Shown here: positions 39,301 to 52,428 of the stretch, in pieces
Position numbering within the stretch: the first letter of the stretch is position 1
Layout: every line of letters begins with the position of its first letter
Origin: Drosophila persimilis
Lineage: Eukaryota > Arthropoda > Insecta > Diptera > Drosophilidae
Direction: 5' to 3'
Length of the DNA stretch: 64,000 nucleotides
NCBI RefSeq assembly: GCF_003286085.1
Contig: NW_020825288.1
Span: 4,898,001 to 4,962,000, forward strand
Made by a program: the position numbers and the translations under genes
The notes under the pieces: model-generated
Seen by the model: the letters and a program-made list of their open reading frames with translations, nothing else
Database searches by the model: none
What the model was told of the DNA's origin: nothing

Positions 39301-42300
39301 GAAATTCTTTTGCATGTCATGAGCATTTGTGCGGGACCCCGTTACTCTGAATGTTAGATGCTAGATGGAGTTCTGCTTGGCCATGGCCATGGCCATGCAT
39401 TTATGCGCTCTAAACATTGTTAGTTATGCAACCAGCAACCAGTACTCCCCACTTATGCGGCATGACAACAACGGCATGGCAACAGGCAGCAGACAACGAC
39501 AAAATCGGGTAACATCAGCCGCAACAGCAACAACGACAACAACGACGACGACAATCATTGGCGGGCATCGATGATGATGATGATGATGGCAAGGCCTACA
39601 TTTCAATGTCATGGCTCGGCTTCCAGTGCTGCCAACAGCTGCCCAGCGCTACCAATCAAGTTGTTAACTATGCAAAAGTAGTAAATTGCAAAACGGACAA
39701 AGCATCAGCACCCAGAGCCACACCAGCACACTGGCACTCTGCCACTCTGCCACTCCACCACTCCACCACACAATTGTTATGAACTGAACTTTAAATAACA
39801 ATCAGCCAAGTGCCGTTAAATGAATGCGACATTGTTCAGCGCTGCAGTGGAGCTTCAGTGCTTCAGAGGAGTAGCTCCAACTGTAGTTCCCCCCCAACTG
39901 CATCTCCTTCTCTAGTTGCACCTCTGAGCAATATTAATTTGCGGCCTTAAGTTAAGGCTAAAATATTTGCATAATAAACGCCAACGCCTTGGCCCCCATT
40001 CTACACTGAGCGAAGAGCGAGTGCACCTGGAAGAGTCTACAGATCTATGGTCACCTAAAGCGCACTCTCATAGTCCCATTCCCATTCCCATTCCCATTCT
40101 TATACTCATTTTCATTGCCGGCCATAAGTTTTGGTGGCGGTGAGCAACTGCAGTCGCTCACCTCGTACATTTCCGAAAAGTAATGGCCTGGCCAAGAGTG
40201 ATAATTTATCACTGGCCAGCAGCCGGACATGCAGCAGCGCTAAACTTCAACGGTACTTGGACAACAATGCCAACTCCCGGTCGGGGACTCGGACTCCGAC
40301 TCCGTCCCGGGCTTTGACTCTGGACTTGGCTTGGACCTGCTCTCGTTGCAGCAACCATTGTATACCGGTCTCAATTTGTGCTCTCGGCACAGGCACAATC
40401 AAATTGATATTTGCTGCTATATTTAGTTTATGATAATGCCGCCGCGGACTCTGATTCAGTCTCCGTGCTAATATGCCGCTTCCTCCTTGCAGCCAACCGC
40501 TCATTTCTCTCCGCACAAAAGCCTTATTTATTATGCATGCTCCGCGGCTCAGAAGAGCTGAGACCAGAGCTGGTCAGGTACTTGTAGCTGGTGTCTCGCT
40601 TTTGTCCCTCGTTTCTTGGGCAGAATTTCCATTGAGAAAGTGTTTTTTATTATGGCTGCAAAGTCAATTAGCATTTGGCATTTTGCTGGCCTGGCATTTA
40701 GTTGGCATAAATTCAAATCGAACGATCCAAAATATTATTCCTTTTGTTTTGTGCGCGCCATCGGCGATATGGATGGCTGCCTGGGAACCCGCATACGAAA
40801 CTAGAGAAATCTTTATTGAATATATTGAAAGTCAGCCACCAGCCTCCAGCCCCCACTCAGCCCCCGGCCACAGAATCTTTTGTTCTGACCTCTCGAGAGT
40901 GGGCCTGAAACCCCAATTTCAGATAGTGGTTTTCAATTTAGTTTTCATACTCGTACTCGTATCGAAAAATGAATTCAGTTTATTCATTGTTTTCAATTGG
41001 AAATGCGGATGCTGGCAACCATTAGCAGAATCGTAATGAAAACTCTGCAGGCCATCGTCTCTGGTACGAGTATTGCGATTCGCTTCACATATGATTAGTT
41101 TGTGGCCTAAGTCTTTTGTTTATGGGCCAGACATTAACAAGGAGGCCCGGCCCGGCCCGGCACACACAAGGAAGAGAAGAGGCTGCCTACAAATTGGAAT
41201 GGCTTGATTTGCGCGGCCATCACATAACAGATCTCTCACCTAGTAACTAACAGTGGTACTACCCAAACCCACCTCAATCGCCGACTGGCAGAGTGGTTCA
41301 CATGATTGATAGATGGAGGAACAGTCGCTTCCAGCTCCGATGCGGCTGCTGCGGCTGCGGCGGCGGCTTGTTAACGTTCAATTAGTGAAATTGATAGACA
41401 TATCTAACCTCCGTGGAAAAACATCAACCGAAACGTTGCATGGAAAATCGTACAGTGGAAAGGGGAGAGGGGAGAGAGGAATGAGGAAAGAAAAACAAAA
41501 GGCCAGGGCAAAACGTTTGCCTAGCCACAAATTATATGTTAATTAAAATGGGTTTCGGTTACGCTCGCATGGAAATTCTAAGTGATGGAAAAACCACAGA
41601 GAATTCTGAAATTTTGAATTGGAATATGTGAATGTGTGGCATCGAAAACCACATGCCACACACACGCACATTTACCGTTCTTTTTTCGTTCTTGTCGACG
41701 GCCGCACCACCATTCATTCTTTCTTGTCCACTTTTGGTCCAATGGCTCATTACATTTGTGGGTTAGCAGGTGAAACCGAACCAAAACGAACCGCAGAGCA
41801 CAGAACAGAACGGAACCCAAAAATAAAAGGGGCAGATAGTAGAAAGATGATGAAGATGGAAGCCCCGAAAAAATGAAAGATATTCAGAAATGCAGGCCCC
41901 AGCTGTACGCTGGGCGGAGGGCGGAGGGGGGAGTGGCCTGCGGTGTCTTATTAAAAGCGCGTTGCGTCTGTTGTCGAGGCCTATAATTAGCATAAATTCA
42001 TTCATACTCTTACCACTAATTGCAAGTGGAAGTGAGGGTACCATAATGAGTGCTGCCCCTCTCTCGTTCTGTCTATCTTTCATTGTCTGCCACATATATT
42101 GCCGTTCAATCGAGCAGAAGAATGGTGCAGCACCAGCTCCAGAGACGATCGAAGAAGAAGGAGCTGCAAGAATGGGGAAGCCTCTATGGGGCCTGAGGCA
42201 CTGACTGGAGCTGGGATCTGTAGTTGGGATCTGGCAGGGGAGATCGGGCAGCCAGGCAGCATATTGTTTTTTAGTGCAGTATCTTAAAGCATGTTATTAG

Positions 42301-43880
42301 CATTAACGGGGCTTTCCCCCCCCGCCCCCATCCCTTGTTTGGCTTTCATAATTTATGTGCGAGCGCCGTGTTGCAGGTTTCCAGATTTCCAGGTGTGGGC
42401 GTGGCACTTGTTTTGCATGCAACCTGCACTGGACCCACCACTCCCCCCCGCCCGATCTCTCTGCCCAGCAAGGGGCATAATTAATTATGTAACTAACGAA
42501 ACATTAAACAACATAAAAAACCGAACACAGCACATCCATCGAGCGCAAAAATCTTTTCTCACGCATCCGCTTATTAACCGCTAAATCTTCTTCCCTGTGT
42601 CTCTGGGGCAAAATAATGAGCAGCACTTTAGATTATCTCACAGGTGGCTCATCTCCCTGCCTTTCTCCTCTCCTCTCCTCTCCTCACTTTACCTCACTTC
42701 TCTCTCGTCTATAGTCTCTGCTCTTTGCGAATCTTTAGAGACTGTTTTTCTACCTCTTTGTTTGTGATGGTTTTTATGGCCAGTGAAATTATTTAGCGGT
42801 ACCACGGAATCGACAGCCAACAGCCAACAGCCGAAACGCATAAAAAATACAATAAAAAAAAAACAACACAACGCGAAAATGTGTTTATTTCGTTGGATCT
42901 TTTTATGAATGAAAAGATAAAACTTTATTTCACTTTCACGCCGAAAAAAACTTGGCTAAAAAAGGGGGGCATAGAGAAGTGTGTGTGTTGTAGATCAGAG
43001 ATTCGTTGGCTGCAAAGTGTTAATTGTTTGACGCTTAAGATATTGCATAATTATTATGAAAGAAAGAAGATATTATGGCGGGGAACAAGAAAATGGTAAG
43101 CCCCTCATTTTAGAGCATAGATCACCAAAAGTTGAAGATTTCTAATCAAGAAAAAAAAAACAACCATCTGAAATCACGCTTTCAATCGTGATAGTATCTT
43201 TTATCCCAGTTGATATACTTGGAATGCCAATGCTTCCCAGATTTGGTGAAAACTAGGCCTATGGGGTCGCATCACGTTTCCCCCCAGCATGGGGCCTTCA
43301 CCCACATCCCGACCCCAAAGCATTTCCCCATTTCCCAGGCAGCGAACGCTTTTCACACATAAACCGTGGACTAAACAATGTTTTTATTCTTATTGTTTTG
43401 TGGCCTGCAACTGGTACTGTTATTGTGTGGCAGGAACAATAAGATGGTGCAAGAGTGCTGAGTGCTGAGAGCTGAGAGCTGAGAGCTGAGACCTGAAAGC
43501 TGTAAGTGCAGCTGTAGCTTTAATTAAACGCTGAAACACGGGGGGAACAAGTGAGGCAATTAAAGCTCGAACAGAGTCAGAGGCAGAGGCAGACCCAAGA
43601 CCGAACATTCAACACCGAATGCCGAATACCAAACAGAAGACACAAAGTTCCGTTTCGTTTCATTCCTGGAAGTGCAAAGCCCCCATACCCGTGTGGAGTC
43701 CCGTCTCCTGCCTTCTTTGAGTTACAGCAAAACTAATAAAATGCACACCAGGAATTACATAAATTACGCGTAATGCGAAATTAGCTTTGCTAATTAACAT
43801 TTTGCCAACCGATCTCTCTAGCTATTCACTGCGTCTAACCCCCGTTCCCGTCTCCGTATCTGTATCTTTTTCAATTGCAG
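33308..43880 (+). other. Putative 5' intron, part 2
   Basis: No nested gene is supported. A further exon-like segment ends at AAAG|GTGAGT (34168) with a possible acceptor TTTGCAG at about 34090. A TC dinucleotide run lies at 34503-34525 and CTCCCT-type repeats at 35681-35702. GAGCGA/GAGCCA repeats lie near 36392-36424, and a (GATGAT)n run near 37350-37365. The 187-codon frame at 40473-41036 has no domain I recognise. The intron ends in TTTTTCAATTGCAG at 43880. Confidence 0.45.
34503..34525. repeat. CT dinucleotide microsatellite
   Basis: Uninterrupted CT run of about 11 units; the other strand is a GAGA tract that GAGA factor could bind. Confidence 0.8.
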
Positions 43881-43885
43881 ACAAA

Positions 43886-46800
43886 ATGTTTCTACGCCGC
43901 TGCACCTTTCTGCTGCTGCTCTGCCTAATTGCGAGTGACGCCGCCAGTGCCGCACGCAAAACAAAACGTCCTGTCAAGCCGGTCAAGCAGACCGTACCAC
44001 GTACCAATGTGACGCCTTCGCCAGCGGCCATCTCTGCCTCTGCATCCGCCTCATCCGTAGCCACCAGCAGCAGCAGCAGCAGCAGTGGCAGTAGCTCCAC
44101 CACGGAATCCAATAGCGAGGTGGCGGCGGAGGCTGCCACAATTGCAGCCGGCAGCAGCGGAGAGCTGCCCAAGCCCCTGGTGACGCCCAACGAGGCCCAA
44201 CCCGAGGCCAAAACGGACAAATCCCCGGCCCAGCTGCAGGAGGAGGAGTGTGATCCAGATATGGTTGGCTTCGAGATCATTACCGGGTAAGTTAATGCCA
44301 CTAATGATCCATGAAGGAACGGGCATAGTTATACCTACTCGTATGGGGGTTCCATACACTGACAGAAAAAGAATGGTCTAAGATGCCATATTTCTGGCAA
44401 GTACCGATAGGGTTCTATATATTTCTGAAGAATATTTCATGTGAGAAGACAATTTCTATGAACGCCCGCACTTGGGAGATATTCTGAAGGCATGGACTAT
44501 GGACAGTATCAGTTTTCTACACTCAAAAGCCTTCAAATCAAGACTTCTTTGGGGTAACAAAATTTGCAAACCTTCTCCTAATTGAAATGAGTTTTGGCTG
44601 CTTCAAAATGGGTTTCCCTTTAAAAATTGCATAATTATTTGGTGCTTTCCTCCCGGCATATCATAACTGTCACAAAACAATGGCAAAAATTTCACTCAAC
44701 TTTGGCTTATGCAATCCCCTGGCATTATAGAAACTTGATTACATTTTTTACTTAATTTTTGTGCGTTTGTGTTGTTTTCACTTTTGCTTTTCTTCTAAAA
44801 TTTGAATGAGGGCCAAGACAAGACAATGCCCAAGCCGAAGGTTCATACAGTTTTAATGAAATGCAACTGACATTGTGGCCAATTAACATTTCCATAAGAA
44901 GAGGACAGACGAGACGAGAAGAAGCCGGGTAGCGGAGAAAGAGCCATAACGGTGAAACAAGTGGGAACCCAGAAATGGAGTCAGTGGAAGCCCCGACTAA
45001 CTAGCATATGCAAATGTATCTGTGTTTGTGGCTGTGGCTGTGCCTTTCCGGCAGTAGGAGTGACACTTTTTGGTTAAAACGTGACTAATCCGATGACTGG
45101 TTCGATGTCATCGGCCCCAGACCGACTGGCCCGTTCGTTGCCAGAGTCTTTTGTTTTGGGCCCATAATGAAGACTTATGGACCGGTAGAATGGCCAGTGA
45201 AACACTTTCATTTTCATTAGCTGCTCATAAATTCTCTGCGGTATCTTTCGGATCTGTTTGATTTGAACTACTTTATCTCAATTTCAGGTATGTGCTATCG
45301 GCACCCTCGAAAATGCTGGACACTCTGCCGGGCACCCTGATGCTCACGGACTGTTTGGAGGCCTGCCAGAGCAATGAATCCTGCAGCGCTGTCAACTACG
45401 AAACCGGCTTGTGTGTGCTGTTCAAGACCACGGCCGATAAATTGCCAGGTGAGTTAGAAAGTGTGAGAATATGAGACCACGACGACTACTCCTCCAGTTG
45501 GCTGTTTGTTTTTTGTGCCAAAGAAAGCTCAATAATTTAGCCGGCCACTCAATCCACTCGCTCACTCATTCATTCATTCATTCATTCATTCATCCATTCA
45601 TTTGCTCATTTATTGAGTTCTAGTTCATGCAGGTTGCATGTTGGTTTTTTTGCTACTTGTGGCTGGGGCTGAGGCTGAGGCTGTGCCTGTGGCTTTCGTG
45701 GCCAAGAGGCATAAATCACACGAGTGTCTCCCAGTGGCCGCAAACGCCTTTTGCTTTTACGCATGATTTGGCTGGCAGCCAAGGCGGCGACGATGGCGAC
45801 GGCGACGATGCTGTGGCCGGGCTTTGGGCCCAGGAAAACTAGATTTTGCCTATTCTGCAAACTGGCTTTTGGCATTGGCGTTTGCTGGCAGTAACGCATA
45901 ATTTCTGCTGCTGCCACAGCCTTCCCAGTCGTCGAATGTCGATGCAGTTGTCGCTGCTGTTGCCACTGCTGTTGCCACTGCCTTTTGCCTCCACTGTGGC
46001 TGCCACATTCAGCTGCTGCTGATTCAGCCTCAGATCAGCCTTCAGCTGCTGCTGCACGCCTGTTACTCTGCAGTGAAGGGGCGTGTGCGTAAAACTCACC
46101 AAATGCTCAACGCACGCACCTCCCATACGCATGGCACCGTTGCTTTTTCCTGATTTTTCCCGGTTTTCCAGGCTTTGTTTTTATCTGTGTGTTTCCTTCA
46201 CTCTCTCTCTCTCACTCTCTAACTCACCCGCTCTCTTTGGTGCATTTTCAGGTTCACTTTCGCGCTCGCAGTTTCCGGTTTTCACCATCTACGCACAGAA
46301 ATCGTGTTTGGGCGTCCGTCCTTGCTCCAAGGCCTGGTGCATCGATCGCGTTCAAGGTTACCGCCTACCCGAACATGTCAAGTCTAGTCAGACGGTTCTC
46401 TCGCGGCGCGACTGCCTGGAGCTCTGCCTCGGGGAAACCGAATTCACATGCCGGTGAGTGTCACAAAAGGGTCCCAAAATGTGTTCTCCTAAATTAGATT
46501 TAGGGATAGAAAAGCCTTGCCAAACTGAGGGTAAAAGTACTACTTGAAAACCCTGAAAAACAGTTCGTTCACGTAGTTCTGGAATAGAACTTAGAGTACA
46601 CTTGTTGAAAGAGCCTAGAATGGCTAAATAGCTCGTTCTTAGTGAACAGATTGAACAGATTACTAGAAGAGTGGGTATACATAGCAAAGTAGGAAAACAA
46701 TCCCAAAGAACTGATATTAAATTCTACCCATACTATTGATCTTGCTCTCTCTACCATACTGAATCTGAAATGAATCCTTTTTAATATATTTTATTATTTT

Positions 46801-49800
46801 TGAGCGGCTTAACTTATTGCTTCGTGCTCTATGTACATAAACACTTGAAAATCCTATCCTAATGCTCTATTATATGTAACTTCTCTTGCTTCTCTTCCAC
46901 CTTTCGATCTTCGCCACTTCGCTTTCCGAACTCTTCACCTCTTCCGATCTCTACCGCTCATAATTTTAACCACGAATCAGCTCGGCCAACTACTACCGCC
47001 ACTCGGGTCTGTGCGAACTGTCCGATATGGATCGTATTACCCTCTCGGCCGGCGGCAGCGTAGAGCCCTACGATGGGGCCGACTATCTGGAGAACAACTG
47101 CGCGGAGGAGCCCAGCAAACTTTGCGAGTTCAAGCGCATCTCTGGCAAGATTCTGAAGACTGTCGACTCTGTCTATCAGGACATCAATACCATTGACGAG
47201 TGCCGTGATCTCTGCCTCAACTCCCCCTACAGGTAAGCATTTCCCTTTCACTGTAGTAAGAGATCCCTTCTCACTGCCTCAATCGTTTGACAGATGCCAC
47301 TCTTATGATTATAACGATACTGGAGACATGGTCTGTCGCCTGTCGCATCACAGTCGCGCCACCCTAACCGACGTGATGGATCCCTATCTGGATGTGCCCG
47401 AGGCAGCCACCTACGAGCTCTCGGCCTGCTACAATGTGTCCATTGAGTGCCGTTCCGGGGAGATGATCACCAAGATTCGCACCTCCAAGCTCTTCGACGG
47501 CAAGGTCTATGCCAAGGGAGCCCCCAAATCCTGCGCTGTGAATGTGAACAGCTCGCTGGAGTTTGATTTCCGCATGGGCTACAACGACCTCGAGTGCAAT
47601 GTCCGCCAGAGTGCCTATGGGCGGTATATGAACGACATTGTCATCCAGCATCACGACATGATCGTCACATCCTCAGATCTGGGACTGGCAGTGTCCTGCC
47701 AGTACGACTTGACCAACAAGACGGTGCTGAACGATGTCGATCTGGGTGTGACAGGTGAAATTGAATCGTCGTTGAGCGAAGAGATCACCATTGACTCTCC
47801 GAATGTGATCATGAAGATCACCTCACGGGACGGCAGCGACATGAAGCGCATCGCCGAGGTGGGCGATCCCCTGGCCCTTCGCTTTGAGATCGTCGAACAG
47901 AACAGCCCGTACGAGATCTTCGTTAGGGAACTGGTGGCCATGGATGGTTCGGACAGTGCCGAGATAACGCTGATCGATGCTAATGGCTGCCCCACCGATC
48001 AATACATCATGGGCACCATCCAGAAGCTGACGCACAACCGCAAGGTGCTCCTCTCCCAGTTCGATGCCTTCAAGTTCCCCTCCAGCGAGGTGGTGCAGTT
48101 CCGCGCTCTGGTTACGCCCTGCATACCGCGCTGTGAGCCCGTCATTTGCGATACCGAGGATGGCGCCAGCGGTGAGCTCAAGTCTTTGGTCTCCTATGGC
48201 CGCAAGAAGCGCTCAGTGCTCAATGGCACCGATGGTGGTAAGTGTACTGCCGGTGGCTGCCGGTGAGAGCTGCGAGTATCTTTCCCTACTAACTGCCTGA
48301 ATTGATTCACAGCCGAGTTCATGGTCAGCACACGCCACCGCCGGGATGTGGGCCCCGTTGATGATAACATACTGCTCGTGCAGTCCATACAAATCACAGA
48401 CAAGTTCGGCTTCCAGCCAGAGGACGGCAGCAGCAGCAGCACCACCACCACCACCACCAATGGCAATGGCAATGACAGCGGATCTGGTCCCCACGAGAAG
48501 GCATATGCGGGCGTTGCCCAGGACAAGCTCACTTGTCTTAATGGCTATGGTAAGTCCTCTCCTACCACATACCACCTATTCTAGTGATTCCGATTCCGAT
48601 TCTGGCTCTCTGTGAAAATGCCCAATCAAGCGCGAATCAAAAGTTACGCGATTTGCATAGACAAGGAGCTAGCAGGACGTTGTCTTCGTCTTCGTCGTCT
48701 CCGTCTGCGTCTTCTGCCGTATCCGTTGTCGTCATTGTAGTCGACTGTCGTGCTGGGTAGCTGGGTGAATCAGCACGGGGGGTATATCGGTGGGGCGACT
48801 GGCAGCATCGTGAGCCAGTGAGCTTGTTCTTGGCCCTGGCCCATTGTTGCCTGCTCGCTAATTTTGATAATGAATCAATTTTTCATCATTGCCGACTTTG
48901 GCCGAATGATTCCTCCTGCATGAGAATTAAATTAGGTTCTGTTCAGGTTCAGATCCCAGCTCTTACTGCCTACTGCATACTGATCCCCCGCATCCACAGC
49001 ACAGCACAGCACAGCAGAGCAGAGCAGAGCACAGCGAAGCGCATCCACCTCCACCTCCGACTGGTGTCCAGAACGTGTTCTGTGACTGCATTAAACAAGT
49101 TATGATGTTGGCTTGGTGTCTCTGGCTCACGACCAGGTCACTAGTTCAGCTGCAGCTGTGCAGGATTGTGCACGCCTCATTTTCGTGCGGCGCGAAAACT
49201 TTTTCTGCACAGTTGGTAGTCGTCTCCTCCATCCGTTAGCCAGCAGCTGAAAATTTCTCAGTTCTCGGTTTCAGTTTTGCAGCATGCAGCATGCAGCTTG
49301 CTCCACTCTGTTTTCAGTTTTCAGAGCTTCCAGCTGCTGCCGTTGCTGTTGCTGTTTCTGTTGCATCCACCCAGCCACCCAGCCACCCAGCCATCTCCCA
49401 TGTGTCATTCCTTTGTGGAGCAATTGCCATGCCGCATTAAAGCGAATGCAGCGTTGAAGCGTTAAATTGACAGCTCGTTAGACAGCAGCAGGTCCAGCCT
49501 AAGCTTCAGATCGGACTACGACTGGGACTGCGATTGGGACTCCGTGCATTGGACCACCGTTCCGTAATCAGCAACATAAATTTTTGTTGTAATTACGCGC
49601 TGCATTTCAAGGCAGATCAGAGTCGGCCCAGGCCGAGGCTCATTGTCCGCAATTAGAGCAACGGTTTTCTTCTGCTGTTTAAGCTCATTTGCCACACACA
49701 TTGTTGGGACGGGATGGGACGCGACGATGGTAGGATGGGAGGATGGGATCTCGAGATGGTAGATGATGGTAGATCGCCATGGCCCCGGACAGGTGATCTT

Positions 49801-52428
49801 TAATGCGTGCAGACAGTGAGACTAGACTAGACTCGACTCGACTCGACTCGCTGAGTCTTCGACTGGGAGTTTTGTGGCATGCAGAGCAGCAATTTAACGC
49901 CATCTGGCCTATAATTTGTCAAAGCTTATGAGCATTTCTCATTCTTTGGCCAGCTATATTTATACATACAATATAAACGAATCTCTTCGGCCAATTATCT
50001 CAATCATTTTAATGGTCACTTCATAGCACTGGATCTTTAAGTCCTTGAATGATGTTTAATTTCTAATATTACTCACAGCAAAATCCTCAAGACAAGGCAC
50101 TTCCCATATATGGTTATGGGGAGAGCTTTCGTTTCGCTTTCGATATTCCGCAACTTTTTGCCCAATCAATTTAATGGTCACTTTTTCTGATGCATCTGAT
50201 CGTTGAGTCCCTAAATGAATCTTGATTCCCGACATTACTTGGCTCGGTATTCTCCTATGTATGGGATCTTTCTTTTCGCTTTCGATACGGCCACTTTTTT
50301 TCCACTCTGAACATTCTTTAGCGTAATGAATCTGTTTCCACTTATCTCAATTATTTTAACAATGGATCTCTTAGTCCTTGAATGATGTTTAATTTCAGCT
50401 ATTACTTGCCTTACAATTCTGAAAAAAGTTTACTTCCTTATTTGAAGTGATTCTTCATTTCGCTTTCGACATTGGGATAAGTTTACTCCATCATTTTGTT
50501 TACTTGATTTAATGGCTGCTTTATGGAAATGTTTCCCTGAGTACTTACAGAAATTATCCTTTAGAACATGGAGATCTTTTATCTTAAGCATTGAATATAA
50601 TTGGACAATTAACTGCATGGTTCCCGAACATCGATCCCAATACTGGATTGGATCCCACAACTGCTCGTATTCCAAAAAATATGCATAGATTATTCTGGTT
50701 TCGCTTTCTATATTCTGCCGTGCAACTTTTCCTCCCATTCGCTTAGATTTTTCCCAACATTTACCCCATTCTCATTGTTCTGGCTCTGGCTCGGGTTTTC
50801 ATCAAATTATTTTTGGTGTGTTTGGGTTTTGTGGGCGCCTCGTTGTACTCGGGGTACTGCTACCTCTGGATCTCTCCATCTTTCTAACTGAACGTTTACA
50901 GTAATTGTAATAATTTTGTATATTTTCGTTGTTTCTCTCTTTTGTTGGCCTTGTTGTTGTCGGGAATGGGGATGTGAATAGTGAGTGCTGTTGGGGATCC
51001 GTTGTCAGATCAAGTCGGGGGCACCACACAAATACAACAACAAATACACATAAATAAAGGCCAGTTTCAAGTGCGTGCACTTTGTTATTGAAACTCATTC
51101 AAGTCATGACCAAAGAGCCACATGATGATGATAATGATGATGGTTTGTGTATCTTTTTTTTTTGGTTGGCTCTGGTTTGGAACTCTGGTCCGCTCAGAGC
51201 TTACTTTTTATGGTCAACAGCAAACGTAGTTACAAAGTAATCTTTGATAGTCATCTGGCATGTCGGTCGTTGTGGCTGTTGTTGTGTTGCTGTGTTGCTC
51301 TGGCTGATGCTCTTAAATTCTGATTTCGTGAACTGGACGAACAGCAACGACAACGCATGCGAGTCGTCGTCGTCGTCGTACTGCACTCTGGTTTTGACTT
51401 TGACTTTGGCGGCACTTTCACCCGATTTCTACCGGCATTGGCATTTCGAATTTCCTCCTCCGACCATGGCCGAGCGCTGCGGCCTCTGCTCTGCTCTGAC
51501 TGGGCTTATTTATGTGGCATGTTGCACTTTTAAGAACCCAACCAACAATTGTGGCATGCAATGTGGAGGGTAGGAAGGAAAGTGAGTCCAATCTGTTGCT
51601 GCTGCTGCTGCTGCTACTTCTTCTCTGACTCCGACTGTGGCTCTCTTTGTGTGTGTGTGGTGGCTGCTGCCTCTTGTGGCATGCCAAAATATGCAACTCA
51701 TGCATTAAATTGTCGCTGTTTTATTTCTCATTGTTTTATGTTTATCTTCAACTTGTTGCTGTCACAACTTGGTCACTTGGTCGCTTTGGGGCCTTGGGGG
51801 CCTATTTCTTCTCTTTCTTTTTTGTATCGTTTTATGGCCAAAAGTGGGTCAAGTGGCGCCCACTTTTGTTTTCTTTGATAACTAAACCGATCTTAGGTCA
51901 CTTCTTCGACTTCTTCGACTTCTTCCTTGTTTTCTTTTGATTGAAACGATCTTATCTTTTCTGTGGGTTTCTTTGGCGGGTCTTTGGGTTTCTGGGGAAA
52001 CCAGTTTTATGGACAGTTCGAGAACTAGATCGCTTGCCGGCGATAATCCCATTGATTTATGGCGATAAGAGGCCGACTTCCCTTTTGAAATTGCTGATCG
52101 AGTAATGCCATTTATTTTCACTTCTTTCTCTTTCTGTTTCTGTTTCTCTTTTGTAGGACTGATCATGGCTGGAGCGCTCTTCCTGCTGGCCCAGTTGAGC
52201 ATCTTTGGCATCTGGAAGACCGTCCAGCGGCGCACACACAAGGAGCGATACCTGTACCAGCACGAGCCGACGCCCACCATCACCTACGGGGCGCCCACCA
52301 TACTGTACGGACCCCCGCCGCCATCCTCCGCCTCGTCGGCCGCCTCCCACATGGGCCACAGCGCCAAGGACACGCTGAGCAAGCTCTACGACAGCGGCAT
52401 CAACGGACGCTACGGACAGCAGTACTAG
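43886..52428 (+). CDS. mey: PAN- and ZP-domain apical membrane protein, nyo/neo/mey/tyn group (probably morpheyus)
   Basis: Coding exons are 43886-44286, 45288-45448, 46252-46453, 46981-47232, 47294-48237, 48313-48549 and 52157-52428. The reading phase joins correctly at all six introns, giving 822 aa. The start codon lies in a good ACAAAATG context 5 nt after an acceptor, followed by a signal peptide (about 1-22). Next come a Ser/Thr/Ala-rich linker (about 25-120) and three Cys-paired PAN/apple-like modules (about 122-206, 217-295, 303-384). A ZP domain follows (about 391-624), then RKKR (642-645) and RHRR (661-664) furin-type sites. A transmembrane helix (about 733-752) leads to a roughly 70-residue Tyr/Pro-rich cytoplasmic tail. 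Family members are secreted or anchored apical matrix proteins that polymerise through the ZP domain and shape epidermal cuticle; cleavage near the furin site releases the ectodomain. The family is clear. The name mey rests mainly on the neighbouring Tsp97E; neo, nyo or tyn remain possible. Confidence 0.85.
44287..46980 (+). other. Introns between coding exons 1 and 4 of the ZP gene
   Basis: Three introns lie here: 44287-45287, 45449-46251 and 46454-46980. All have GTAAGT or GTGAGT donors and CAG acceptors. The second holds a CATT tetranucleotide repeat at about 45567-45604, and CTCT-rich sequence near 46200-46235 forms part of the polypyrimidine tract of the next acceptor. The third acceptor (CGAATCAG) has its pyrimidine tract displaced upstream (about 46880-46960). 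I see no nested gene in any of them. Confidence 0.75.
45567..45604. repeat. CATT tetranucleotide microsatellite
   Basis: About eight near-perfect CATT units in the intron between coding exons 2 and 3 of the ZP gene. Confidence 0.8.
48550..52156 (+). other. Last intron of the ZP gene (3.6 kb)
   Basis: Donor GTAAGT at 48550-48555 and acceptor TTTTGTAG at 52156. It separates the exon encoding the post-ZP region from the exon encoding the transmembrane helix and tail. Simple repeats include CAGCA/CAGAG at about 48997-49035 and GACTA/GACTC at 49818-49850. A diverged tandem array occupies about 49970-50760 and is listed separately. Poly-T and CTG runs occur near 51150 and 51597-51615. No nested gene is supported. 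Confidence 0.8.
49970..50760. repeat. Diverged tandem repeat array in the last intron
   Basis: Four loose repeat units share two recurring cores. One is a CGCTTTCGAYA-like core at about 50135, 50278, 50461 and (diverged) 50702. The other resembles TCAATYATTTTAATGGTCACTT followed by GTCCTTGAATGATGTTTAATT, seen around 49995-50060, 50165-50230 and 50345-50395. Spacing is irregular (about 140-240 bp). This looks like an old local tandem duplication or satellite-like array, not a transposon with intact ends. Confidence 0.45.

Noticed and set aside
40473..41036. 187-codon plus-strand frame
   Set aside because: No domain, no conserved start context, inside a probable intron; length is possible by chance in this composition.
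43787..43885. Upstream in-frame ATG at 43787 extending the ZP protein by 33 residues
   Set aside because: It lies in the intron before the acceptor at 43880. The ATG at 43886 has the better context and is followed directly by a signal peptide.
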